Positions 1 through 8,869 of a stretch of 19,220 nucleotides of DNA are shown piece after piece (positions within the stretch are counted from its first letter, which is position 1; every line of letters starts with the position of its first letter). The stretch is from positions 1 to 19,220 of the forward strand of contig FTLJ01001194.1 in the NCBI GenBank assembly GCA_900155495.1. Direction: 5' to 3'. The translations under genes were made by a program, and so were the position numbers. The stretch comes from Porogramme epimiltina (Eukaryota > Basidiomycota > Agaricomycetes > Polyporales > Polyporaceae). The notes beneath the pieces were generated by a model. The model was not told the DNA's origin. It saw only the letters and a list, made by a program, of their open reading frames with translations, and made no database searches.

Positions 1-103
1 GCGGGGGGGGCCCCGGGGGGGGCCCCGGGCGCCGGCGGGACTGGGGGGGGGGGGGGAGGGGGGGGGGGGCGGGGGCGGGGGGGGGGGCGGGGACGGGAGG
101 GGT
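1..103. repeat. G-homopolymer / G+C low-complexity tract
   Basis: The first hundred bases are almost entirely G and C on the plus strand, with several G runs of 8 to 14 separated by single C or A residues and two short blocks of CCCC. There is no coding signal. The many adjacent G runs could form G-quadruplexes on this strand. The tract could equally be a low-quality contig end, because long homopolymers are often misassembled. What is seen is the composition; the structural role is inference. Confidence 0.85.
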
Positions 104-2102
104 GAGCCATGCTGGAGGGTCGGAGGGGGAAGCCATTCCTAGCGCTAAGAGGGGGAGCTGAAACAGACATGGGGCCTGCAGCGGACGAAGCGCCATGGGG
201 GATGGGTCAAATATCGCGGACGGCGGACGGAGGGGTCGGAGGCTGAAGCGCCGCGCTTTTGTAGCAAAAAACCGGGTGGACGGGCGGCGAGAGGCAGGAG
301 GGCGTCGCGTTAGGCGCAGGGGCGAGAACCGTGCGGGGACCTGCCCCTCCTCGCTCTCTATGCTTCAAGCAGTGAGCACGGCGGCCCCAGGGGCGAGAAC
401 GAGGGTTGGCAGGCAGCCTTCACCTGTACAGCATCACTCGCCCCGACGGCTGCGACGCGGAGGGCCCGAAGAGGCCATCTGCGGGCGGGAGGGCGACGTG
501 GAGTGGGCAGGCGGCGCGCCAGAGCGACCGCTGGTCCGATGCGGAGGGGACCCTCGGGGCCTCTCGGCCTTTTCCTTGGCGGCACATCGTTGGACCATAG
601 GCGTGTCAGGGCCGAGCACAATACGCTCCCTGGCCGCGCAGGTCGAGGGCGCCTCGCCGCGATGCCTTCCTCTCCGCACGACAGCGGAGACGCGCCCTGC
701 CCGCGTCCCCGGGAAGCACAGAGGGGGGCTGTGCATGTCTTTCAGAAATCTACCCATTGTGCGAGATCGGCCTCTGTTTCGCACTCCGTCCCGACGAAAT
801 TTTGCATGTCGTGCGCAGCCGCCCCCGGCCCCGTGCCTGTCCTTCCCATCCCGGGGTCCGCCCGGCGAGCAGCGCGTGAGGGGCAGCGAGCGCGACCTGC
901 AGCACGCGGTGGGGGCCAGCGAGCCCACGGGATCAGCCGCATCGTCGGGCAGGCGGGCAGGGGGGCGCACGAGGGACTCACTGGAGCTCGCCCTGGCCCG
1001 CCTGTACGCCGCACGGGTCGCCCCGTCCCTCCGAGCAGCGCCTGGTTCACCTCCGGGGACGTCGCAGATTGGATTGCATCTGCACGCGGCCAGGCCCGGG
1101 GATTGTTGCGATCCGTCAGCACGGCGGGGGCCAGGGGGGCCAGCCAGGCCAGCCAGGGGCGGCGGGAGCGCGGAGGCGGCCGCGGCCTGGAGCGGCGGCG
1201 CGGGGGCGAGCAGCGAGCAGCGTACGGCGTGTGTGGCGGCGCGAGCTTGTGTCCGAGCCCGAGCCCGAGCCCCAGCTTCCTTCTGCGGCGGGCGGGGTTA
1301 TTGGAGCGCGGCGGCGCGCGGCGGCCAGTCAGCGCACGGCTTTGACGGCCCAGCTTCCAGGCAATTTACCTCTATTCAACAGCTCCTCGCAGAGCCCCCC
1401 ATCCCCATCCGGGCTCCTCCTTCTCATCCTCCAAATTTTTCGGTGCGGCGGGAGCGGAGGAGCGGCGGGGGGCGTGCCTAGGCGCGCGGCGGGTGGCGTC
1501 GGGGTGCATAGGCGTGTGTGTGCAGCTGTAAAGGGCGGGTGAGCTCTGCTCTGCTCTGCTCAGCCCGTCGCCCGTCCCGCCAGTACGAGTCGCCACCGTG
1601 GGCACCGGGGCGTGTGCACGGCGGATTTCAACGTCCGCCCGCCGGAAAAGGCAGGCGGGGCGCCTAGGGCGGCTGTGGTTTGCGCTGGGGAGGGCCCTCT
1701 GGGAGGGACGACGGTGGTCCACCAGTCGTACACACCGCGGGCCTGCACAGCTGCCCGGACAGACGTCGCGGGATCCAATCGAGATGGGGGGCAGCCCTGG
1801 CCCCAGATCTGCACGCAAATCTTGTGCCGACGCTCTAATTTGCCCAAACGCGACTACTCGTACACTCTCTTTCGAACGGGTCCCCCGCCGGGAGCCTTCT
1901 ATCCGCCGCCCCTGGGCCTCCGTGGGGCCGACCACCCCGGGCCTAGCGCGCGCCCTCCCTGCTTCTCCTCCTCTCCCGCTTCGCGTTGTGGCCAGGAACC
2001 CCGTCCCATCCCGCCCGGGGTCCCCCTCCCCCCTCCCCATCGCGGCACATCCAGCCCACGGGGAGGGTGCCCTACCCGGGCCCTGTACGCGCACACATAC
2101 CC
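104..2102. other. Gene-free, very G+C-rich stretch downstream of BIO2
   Basis: I see no supportable gene here. Long open frames exist on both strands and in overlapping frames, but they are rich in Arg, Gly, Pro and Ala and resemble no protein family. This is what happens when stop codons are scarce in G+C-rich DNA. A pentamer (CTCTG) is repeated about three and a half times near 1544-1560. Pyrimidine-rich segments lie near 1385-1440 and 1950-2060. The right end must hold the 3' UTR of BIO2, whose stop lies at 2103-2105. The stretch may also hold the promoter of a gene beyond the left edge, but nothing shows that. Confidence 0.6.
1544..1560 (+). repeat. Short (CTCTG)n microsatellite
   Basis: Three full copies and part of a fourth copy of the pentamer CTCTG stand in tandem, followed by CAG. 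It lies in non-coding G+C-rich sequence. No function can be assigned. Confidence 0.7.
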
Positions 2103-3751
2103 TCAGACGCTTGCCCCGGCTTCCGTCGAACGCTCCATAGACGCGGCCTCCTCCTCCCCGCGTGCCGCCAGCCGCGCCCCCTCCTTCCGGGCCACGTTCG
2201 GCTGCTCGAAGCTCCCCATCCCCTCCAGCCCCCACCGCCCCATCATCGTCTTGTCTTCGTCCCACGGCGAGCCTGTCGATCCCCGTCGTCGCTGTCAGTC
2301 TCCTCGGCGCGACCCCGCCCAGACCGCCGGCCCACTCACACGGCGTCGTGAGCATCTGCTCCCCAGTGAACACGGCGTTGGCGCCCGCCAGGAAACACAT
2401 GGCCTGCTGCGTCTCGTCCAGCGTTTGCCGTCCGGCGGCAAGCCGGATGATAGTCCCTGGCAAAACGATGCGCGCTGTCGAAATCGTGCGCAAAATCGTC
2501 TGGTACGGCACGGGCTGCGTGGCGCGCCGCCGGCGTGGTTTGTTTCAGCGCCTTGAACAGACAATAGCGCGGGGGCGGGCGGCTCCTCACCTCGTTGTTT
2601 TCGAGCGGCGTCCCCTCAATCGGCACGAGCGCGTTCACGGGGAACGATTCCGGGTGTTCTGGCATGCTGGCGCCCGCCCGTCAGCGCTCCGGGGTGAGTG
2701 GACGAAGGGAAGGAACGGGCGCACTTAGCCACTTCCCAGATGAGGCCCACCCGATCCTTATCGCTCTCGCCCAGGCCAAGGATCCCTCCCGAGCAGACAC
2801 TGATCCCGGCGTTACGCACGGCAGAGATGGTGTCCAGCCTGTCGTCGTAAGATCGCGAGGTGATCACCTGAGCAGAAAAAATGGGAGATCTCCCGGTCAG
2901 CCCGCAGCACCCGAGCAGGGGGCGGCGTGGAACGGAACCTCGGGATAGTATTCGCGTGAGGTGTCAAGGTTGTGGTTGTAGGCCGTCAGGCCCCTGCGCG
3001 GAAGGAAAACGGCGACGCGTGAGGGCCCGGGAGACAAACAGGGCAGGAGACAGGCACGGCCGTGCTTACGCTTCTTTGAGCTGCCGGGCCTGCTCGGGCG
3101 AGAGCATCCCGAGCGTGGTGCAGACTTCCATGCCCATGCCGCGGATCTCGCTGACCATCGTCAGGATGCGCTCGAACCCGCGCTTGCGCCCGGACAGGTC
3201 CCGCCAGGCGGCGCCCATGCAGAAGCGCGTGCTCCCGTTCGCCTTGGCCTTGCGCGCCGCCTCGAGCACGGGCTCGATGTCCACGAGCCGCGACGCCTTC
3301 GTGGGCGTCGAGTACCGCGACGACTGCGAGCAGTACGAACCTGCGCGGTGCCGCCGGGGGTGTCGTAAGCCAAGAGCGCCCACGGGCGGAGTGCGGGCAG
3401 GCAGCAGGAGATGGCTAACGTACAGTCCTCTGTGCAGCCGCCGGCTGTTGCGGTCGGGCGCGGGTGTCAGCGTGCGGATCGGAGGCGGCGGGGGCCACGC
3501 GGGGCGAGACTCTCACTCTTGATGTTCATGAGCGTGCACAGCTGAATCTTGCTCGGATCGTGATACTGCCTGTGCACGGAGGCGGCGCGAAACACGAGGT
3601 TGAGCAGCGGCGTGTCGTAGATCCCCTGGATCTCCTGCTTCGTCCACGAGTGCCGCGTCGGGGGCGGCGGCGGCGTCGCGGCGTGCGTCGCGAGTGCCCG
3701 TCGGAGGTGGGCCGAGAGTCGTCCAGCCTGCGAGGGACCGGGGCGGAACAT
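2103..3751 (-). CDS. BIO2: Biotin synthase, mitochondrial (radical SAM)
   Basis: Biotin synthase converts dethiobiotin to biotin by radical-SAM sulfur insertion. In fungi it acts in the mitochondrion. Eight exons join in frame to 381 codons: 3517-3751, 3424-3444, 3070-3340, 2939-2993, 2725-2867, 2591-2666, 2340-2514 and 2103-2272. Yeast Bio2 has about 375 residues. The first 35 residues are Arg-rich with no acidic residue, as in a mitochondrial presequence. The SAM-cluster motif GGCTEDCSYC gives Cys82, Cys86 and Cys89. Further family blocks are [56 protein letters not shown] and IIRLAAGR, which include the expected ligands of the second [2Fe-2S] cluster. The tail runs through [11 protein letters not shown] and [13 protein letters not shown], then about 40 extra charged residues. 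Exon 2 is only 21 nt and its donor splits the Cys86 codon. Intron 4 has a weak donor (GTTCCG). No other biotin-pathway gene is adjacent. The identification is very secure; the intron 4 edges are slightly less so. Confidence 0.95.
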
Positions 3752-3789
3752 GGCGACGTGCGGCGTGGGTGCTAGAGAGGTGTGGTGCG

Positions 3790-3828
3790 GTGGAGGAGAG
3801 AGGGAGCAGAAAGAGAGAGAAAGAGAGG
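3790..3828 (-). promoter_or_regulatory. Pyrimidine tract in BIO2 leader region
   Basis: The plus strand is almost pure purine here, so the BIO2-sense strand is a CT-rich tract. It sits between a TATA-like element and the BIO2 start codon. CT-rich tracts near transcription starts are common in fungal promoters. A role here is inference. Confidence 0.45.
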
Positions 3829-3847
3829 CTGCGCGCGCCGTCGTGCG

Positions 3848-3852
3848 TTATA
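3848..3852 (-). promoter_or_regulatory. TATA-like element upstream of BIO2
   Basis: CTATAACG reads on the minus strand about 97-101 nt before the BIO2 start codon. That spacing would leave a leader of roughly 60-70 nt and matches the TATA spacing of two other minus-strand genes in the window. Confidence 0.45.
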
Positions 3853-4883
3853 GGCGACGTCCGAGGGCGCGAGCACGGCGGATGCGGTGGGGATTGAGTG
3901 GGCGGGCGGAGAACCGGCGGTTGCGCGAAAGCTTGGGGAGCCCAATCGAATATCCACCCCGCCACCGCGCTATCTCAGATCTGTCATCTACCCGAGTCAC
4001 GTGCAGCAGCGCACCATCGACTTGGCGGGCAACTCAGACGCGTCCGATTCGTCAGTCCTCCATGCCCAACCCACAGTCCATCGCCTTCCAAGCCGCGCCG
4101 ATGCTTGCACTTGGTTACTCATACTACTTGGTGTATAGACGCCAAGTGTTCCCACAAGTGCTGCGTTCACGGTGATAGACGTCAGTCAAGTCCGACTTGA
4201 CGGCCGCTGCTTGCCAACTTATCAACAGTCGCAAATGGAGACCATACGGTCGTTCTTGTCTGCTCCAGCTCCTCTCTTCCATGACGATGTTCCCGCCCTA
4301 TCTACGGATCTATGGGCCCATCGCAGTGGCTTCCGGCATCACTCCACCGCACGGGTGCCACCGGTTTCTGACGGTCGCACCGGCGAGACACGTTCTTTCT
4401 GTGGAAGTGGAGTGAGAGGACGGGTGCGTTCTACATATCATTGAAAGTCAGATATGACCACTCAATAAATTTGTTTTATTCCTGATCGATAGATTTTGCC
4501 TTCTCTGTTTGTAAAAAACCGGTGCTCCATCTCGAGCTGGATATCGCTCCAGCTCCTCTTGCAGCCGTGACTCGCCCCGCGTCCAACCTGAAATGCGTCC
4601 GTGATGACGTTGGGTGATTCGAGATCCAATAATGCTATATGTGCGGCTATCTGACTCGTGGCTATCGTTACAGTGTTGTGAAGACCCATCTAATGTTCGT
4701 GTGGGTGAATCCATCGGAAGTATGTGTTTGGGAAATAAACAGGACACCAATGTCCAGGTGTAGCTCGAACAAGAATGCGACCCGCCGCTCCGCTTGCAAC
4801 ATCGAGGGCGGCTGGAAAGCGAATTTAGGTATATCCGGGGGAGAGAATGGTCGGAGAGCCACTTACATTTCTACTCGTAGCTG
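3853..4883. other. Intergenic stretch with no convincing gene
   Basis: This stretch lies between the BIO2 promoter and the stop codon of the small minus-strand gene. It has lower G+C than the left end and only short open frames. One minus-strand frame at 4462-4689 reads like possible protein (it ends in RSGIKQIY). Another at 4668-4862 overlaps it, and splice-like GTAAGC and GTAAGT sites lie near 4915 and 4867. Extra 3' exons of the small gene are therefore possible, but I cannot build an unambiguous model. Otherwise it holds nothing recognisable. Confidence 0.5.
4464..4480. terminator. Possible bidirectional poly(A) signal
   Basis: AATAAA occurs on the plus strand at 4464-4469 and on the minus strand at 4475-4480, in an AT-rich patch unlike its surroundings. 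On the minus strand it could serve the small gene that ends near 4884, or longer versions of it. This is suggestive only, because fungal poly(A) signals are loose. Confidence 0.3.
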
Positions 4884-5248
4884 TTACGCTGCGACGGCGC
4901 GCCTGCTGCTTGTGGGCTTACGGGGACCTTGCGCGTAGTCATGGGCATGAATACCTAGAGATCGCGCCATTGTGGCCGTCGGCATAATCCATGAAGACCC
5001 ATCAAAAGACGGCGGCTGACGAGGTACGCACCCTGTCGCAGCCTTGCAGTCTTCTCAGAGTCTCTAGGCATAGAACCTGACCGCGAGCGGTCTCGTCGGG
5101 AAGAGGGGCCGATGGACTCCTCTTTGTTTTCACCGTTTTCCATATCTTGGCAGGCTTGGCCCCACTGTCGGAGTGTGTATGCGGCGAGCTCCTGAGAGTA
5201 GCGCGCCTTGCGGGCTTCGATAGACTGAGGGTCGTAAAGGGCAGTCAT
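4884..5248 (-). CDS. Small unrecognised protein with Arg/Ser-rich segment
   Basis: I do not recognise this protein. Exon 1 (5032-5248) starts at an ATG in good context (CAACATGAC) and encodes about 72 residues. They begin MTALYDPQSIEARKARYSQE, continue into a Trp/Gln-containing amphipathic stretch, and then a charged RRDRSRSGS-type segment. A GTGCGT donor at 5031 and a CTAG acceptor ending at 4955 give a 77-nt intron. Exon 2 (4884-4954) adds GIHAHDYAQGPRK and ends at TAA, for 96 residues in all. A TATA-like element lies about 90 nt upstream. A GTAAGC inside exon 2 and further splice-like sites downstream mean that the 3' end may differ and extend to about 4462. The N-terminal region is predicted helical and charged. 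The gene is likely real from start context, promoter spacing and composition, but it has no assigned function. Confidence 0.5.
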
Positions 5249-5335
5249 GTTGGTCGTCGTCTGTACGGGAGGAGACGGCGGTTGACGATGATAGCAATAT
5301 CCAGGGGGTGATGTGGGGAGGGGGGTATGATGGAG

Positions 5336-5344
5336 AATATATAT
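5336..5344 (-). promoter_or_regulatory. TATA box of the small orphan gene
   Basis: ATATATATT on the minus strand lies about 88-96 nt before the ATG at 5248. The spacing is the same as for the TATA-like elements of BIO2 and the acyl-CoA thioesterase gene. Confidence 0.45.
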
Positions 5345-6419
5345 GTCGTCCGGCCAAGGAGAACATGATGCTATTAGCCACCATCTCCGTCGAATCCACT
5401 CGGAGGCACCACTCTGCGAGTAATTGGGGACCTATGACGACATAAATCCGGATATAGTAGCTTAACAGGTTCCAGCATCTCACGGGCGTCTCATGCTATC
5501 ACCGAGCCGGTGGCGGTTTGCTTGCTGCCTTGGTCGTGCTCTCGCCACCTGCTTTCACTCTCCGAGATTTGGGGCACGCACGAGGCTACCGACACTCCAC
5601 CATCTGTATTGTTGGCGTGTGGTATGATCGCATACTTCATCGCCGGGCCTTGCGCTAAACAGCACGGGAGCTCACCACAAGCCACCGTCCAGACCTTCAA
5701 TGACCAGTGCAAACCTTGGCCCAGCGGTTCACCGTACGCAAGGCCGCCCGAACGAAGCCGCAACTTCATCAAAGCTACGCTGTATGTCCACCGCCCGAGT
5801 GGACCTGCTCAATTTAGTGGGCGAAATTTGCCGCAATGACCTATACCGGCCATCATTGCTACCTGTCCACCGAGCGATCCAGCCGAGGGGGTGAGGCTTC
5901 TTCGGGCACGGAGGCTCCACTCGCCGCTCCCTCGTGGTTGTCGACGTCACAACGCTGCTTCTTTCCCGCTGGAGATCACACGATGGTAATGGGGGGCGGA
6001 AGTTCCGAACCAGCTTTGTTATACTACAGCGGCGACAGCTACATAAGGATACGAATATACAGGTGGATCCCAGACCAATGCAATATGGAAACAAGCGAAT
6101 GGGAAGGTTGGGGGTATTACAAAAGAAGGTGCCTAGTGATATAGATATAGTGAATGTCCAGTGTTCGACACAGAGGGGAGTTCATGCTACACATTCGACC
6201 AGCAATGGGGGTGATAGAGACAGTGAGGAGAGGGAAGAAGGAAACGAATACAGCGCGAAGCGCGTGGGTAGGGTATGAGATGCGAGTGTCTTTGGTTTTC
6301 GTGGGTGAATTTTCGTGAAAAAACGTGGGGGCGGCGTGGCTGAGGCACGTCGCGCGTCGTGGATCTCGTCCAGAGCAAAGAGTCGAAGCCGAAATGAGGG
6401 GGGTGTGTTGTAAACGCGT
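5345..6419. other. Intergenic stretch, no gene seen
   Basis: This stretch separates the promoter of the small minus-strand gene from the stop codon of the BTG-domain gene. Open frames on both strands are under 125 codons, overlap each other and resemble nothing known. The right end presumably holds the 3' UTR of the BTG gene. No repeat, tRNA or clear regulatory element was recognised. Confidence 0.55.
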
Positions 6420-7454
6420 CTAAGCGCGGAGGGAGCGCCAGTTGGAGCTGGAGCTGGGGATCATCTTCTTCGGCGCGGGGGTCGGCGCAGCCTTGGGCTT
6501 CGGAGCGCCGCCGAGCATGACGCCGCCGGTGAGGACGGTCGTCTTGCCGCCGTCGTAGTTGGTGACCGCTGTCTTGGAAGCGTCGATGAAGACGCGCGCC
6601 TGGCGGGCGCGCTCGCGGCGGGAGAGCTTGACCTTGGGGCGCTCGTCCGCGGGTGATACTGCACAGGACGCCTGGGAGACGGTGGACGAGGAGCTGTAGG
6701 AGGAGGCGCTCTCGACGGACGAGAAGGTGAAACCGGAGCTGGAGCTGGAGGAGCTCGAACGGGAATGCGAAGAAGACGTGGAGATCGTGGACATGGGGGA
6801 GGACGTGATGGAGCGCTCGGGGACGGAGGGGAACTCGCAGAGGATGGGGGTGAGCCAGGTGGGCTCGCGGACCTCGTCGGCGATCAGAGCGAAGAGCTCG
6901 TCCTCGTCCTGGTCGGCCTCGAGGAGCTGTTGCGCGTAGGTCTTGGTCGGCTTGCACGGCACTGCGCGGGCGGCAGCCTGGGCCTTGAGCTCGGCATCGA
7001 GGCGCGCCTCCTTCTGGGCGGCAGCCTGCTTCTGCTCGGCCTTGTTGACGGTGTCTTCCGACCAGATGGTGAAGAACTTGCCGACCTTGCCGGTGTCCCA
7101 GTTGCCGAAGCGAATGGAGACGCAGCCGGGGTCGACGAAGAGGTCGAACTCGATGCTGCCGAGGAGGGAGATCCACTCGGACCACTCGACACCCGCGGAC
7201 TTGCAAGCGTTGAAGATGGTGCGCGGGGGGAGGCCGTAGGGGGAGAGGCTGAGGCAGCGACGGCCAGAGCCGCGGAGGGGCTCGGCAGGGTTCCACGAGG
7301 GGGCGAACTGCGCGGTGAGGCTAGCCTCGAGCGCGAGTTGAAGCTTGATGATCGTGACCGCGGAGTAGCGGGCGATAAGGGGGCGAGTGAGGTACGTGAT
7401 CGTCTGAGCGAGGGCGACGGAGAGCGAACCGAAAGCGACGTTGGAGGCGGCCAT
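6420..7454 (-). CDS. BTG/TOB-domain (anti-proliferative family) protein
   Basis: This single-exon reading frame encodes 344 residues. Residues 1-120 match the BTG/TOB domain. Box A reads FAPSWNPAEPLRGSGRRCLS (about 50-69) and box B reads LLGSIEFDLFVDPGCVSIRF (about 97-116). In animals this domain binds the CAF1/CCR4-NOT deadenylase and links it to mRNA decay and growth control; a similar job here is inference from the family. After it come a Lys/Ala/Glu-rich probable helix (about 136-165), an acidic patch (180-196) and a long Ser-rich low-complexity region (about 215-262). Next is a basic RRERARQ segment, then a Gly/Thr-rich C-terminal block with YDGGKTTVLTGGVMLG (300-315). The ATG at 7454 is the first ATG after a probable 5'UTR intron; the frame stays open upstream but has no ATG start there. 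Confidence 0.85.
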   Translation of the reverse strand: MAASNVAFGSLSVALAQTITYLTRPLIARYSAVTIIKLQLALEASLTAQFAPSWNPAEPLRGSGRRCLSLSPYGLPPRTIFNACKSAGVEWSEWISLLGSIEFDLFVDPGCVSIRFGNWDTGKVGKFFTIWSEDTVNKAEQKQAAAQKEARLDAELKAQAAARAVPCKPTKTYAQQLLEADQDEDELFALIADEVREPTWLTPILCEFPSVPERSITSSPMSTISTSSSHSRSSSSSSSSGFTFSSVESASSYSSSSTVSQASCAVSPADERPKVKLSRRERARQARVFIDASKTAVTNYDGGKTTVLTGGVMLGGAPKPKAAPTPAPKKMIPSSSSNWRSLRA

Positions 7455-7675
7455 TGCGATAGAAGGGATGTGGAGATTAAAAGATTGTTGGAAAAGAGAT
7501 GAGGTGAGATGAGTCGTTAAAGCTGTGATCGACCTGCGATAGGGTGATGCGGTAGTAGGCTCGCTGAATGAGATGCGCAAGAGGCTGAGATGGCGCGTTG
7601 GAGGGGACGATCGAACGTAGTCGTAGGCGTGTGTAGCAAGTGAGTCCGAGTCGAGAAACAACCGAGAACGGAAGT

Positions 7676-7729
7676 CTATTTGAGAGAAACATTAGATCGT
7701 GTGCCGGATTAGACAACTCGAGAACTCAC
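7676..7729 (-). other. Probable 5'UTR intron of the BTG-domain gene
   Basis: On the minus strand a strong GTGAGT donor follows CGTTAG, and a pyrimidine-rich end TTTCTCTCAAATAG serves as acceptor. The intron is 54 nt, the size of the coding introns here. It lies between the TATA box and the start codon. From the acceptor to the ATG at 7454 there is no other ATG, so the spliced leader would be free of upstream start codons. Confidence 0.55.
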
Positions 7730-7826
7730 CTAACGGGAGCTGGGCCGGAAGAGAATGAGAGTAGTGGAGAGGCTGGCTGGAACTAAGTCCGGGGTGAGGA
7801 AACACTAAGCCGGATTGAAGACAGTA

Positions 7827-7832
7827 CTTATA
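7827..7832 (-). promoter_or_regulatory. TATA box of the BTG-domain gene
   Basis: TATAAG on the minus strand lies about 98 nt upstream of the donor of the probable 5'UTR intron. This fits a two-exon leader for the BTG-domain gene. Confidence 0.45.
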
Positions 7833-8869
7833 GCATGTGGGCACAAGCGTGCGCGCCTGCGGAGACAATGGGGCAGAAGACGAAGCGTGAAGGGAGAGGC
7901 TCGGTAACGAAGCGAGAACAAAAGGGCCTGAATGCAACAAAAGCCTACCTCAAGACTTGCCATATAGGGACACAAGGCTCGTCTGCCCCCGCGTTTCACA
8001 CGGCACGTGGCCGGGAGCGCCCAGAAGCTGTCTGCCCTTGAAGGAGAACAATTACAGGCCTCCCCCAGCCACGGCACTTTACGTCCTACACAGCCCGTGT
8101 TCATTGTCTTCCACATCTCCGCGCCCGTCCGGTTTATTTGCGCACGAGGTGCGAAGTTGATGCCGGTTGTTTGCTCACGACAACTTGACGCCACTACACA
8201 ATAATCCTTGTGCTTGGACGACATATCGACTCTTCCATGCTTTTCTACCGACGTCTACAACCGTGTGCCTGTCCCGTGAAGGACTCGGTACGTCCAGCCG
8301 GCCGGCGAGGTCGAGAATGAAGATCGGCGAGGCCATTAAGCATGAACGTACTCGTATTCCCATGTATACAATGCGCGTTCAGAGCGGTTGCATCCCGCTT
8401 TCTCCGTTACGACCTCCTAGTTGCCTCGTCGACCACTCCTCCTTGTATCGATACACAGCCTCCTCCTCGTACCCACGGCAATACCTCTTACTTGAAGGTC
8501 GCGCGACCGAGAATGAGGCTCACGTTAGCTGTGGTGACATCTCGGGAGAAGGGCTTATCAAAGATATTGCATTGATAAACAGCGCATTCACGGGCGATGG
8601 AGAGGCCGGAGCTCAACGGCCGCGCAGCATTGAGCGCAGTGAGGGTGAGCCAGACGAGGTCGAGTCGGAGTCGCCCAGCGGAGCCGTGAGCAAGCGCCCG
8701 GTCAGCCACCCGGGAGCGAAAATTTGAAGCCCCGACAGGTAGTCATGCCTCTCTGGTGAACCTTATTTTGTCCTTTCCATCCACGCAAGTCGACCGCGGC
8801 GTCGCGCAAAAAGTCCACTCCCTTCGTCGTTGATCTCAAGACCTTCAAGCCCCCTTCGTCCTCGTCAAA
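7833..8869. other. Intergenic region between BTG and eS27 genes (divergent promoters)
   Basis: The region separates the TATA box of the minus-strand BTG gene from the plus-strand ribosomal protein gene, so it should hold both upstream regions. The last 120 bases before the eS27 start are CT-rich on the plus strand, as expected for a ribosomal-protein leader. Open frames of 139 and 186 codons occur but have no family resemblance, and I do not count them as genes. Confidence 0.5.

Noticed and set aside
195..1481. 428-codon plus-strand open frame, with 280- and 157-codon frames overlapping it
   Set aside because: Several frames on both strands are open at once because stop codons are rare in this G+C-rich DNA. 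The translations are Arg/Gly/Pro/Ala-rich without any domain, helix pattern or splice logic.
1372..2511. 379-codon minus-strand open frame as a separate gene
   Set aside because: Its start is BIO2 exon 7 read through the following intron. Past the donor at 2339 the translation loses all family resemblance, while the true last exon is in another frame.
4462..4862. Two overlapping minus-strand frames as extra exons of the small orphan gene
   Set aside because: Splice-like sites exist, but several incompatible joins are possible and none adds recognisable sequence. I noted them as alternatives and did not annotate them.
5491..5839. Overlapping frames of 93 (minus) and 109 (plus) codons
   Set aside because: Neither has protein-like composition, a promoter element or homology.
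6187..7502. 369-codon minus and 245-codon plus frames over the BTG-domain gene
   Set aside because: Both are shadows of the BTG reading frame in other frames, with compositionally biased, repetitive translations.
7455..7661. N-terminal extension of the BTG-domain protein by 69 codons
   Set aside because: The upstream start would be TTG, not ATG. The stretch resembles a leader and the BTG domain starts at the downstream ATG.
8167..8727. 186-codon plus-strand open frame upstream of the eS27 gene (and a 73-codon minus frame opposite)
   Set aside because: No family resemblance, no matching splice sites or start context, and the two frames overlap on opposite strands. The region is better read as promoter.
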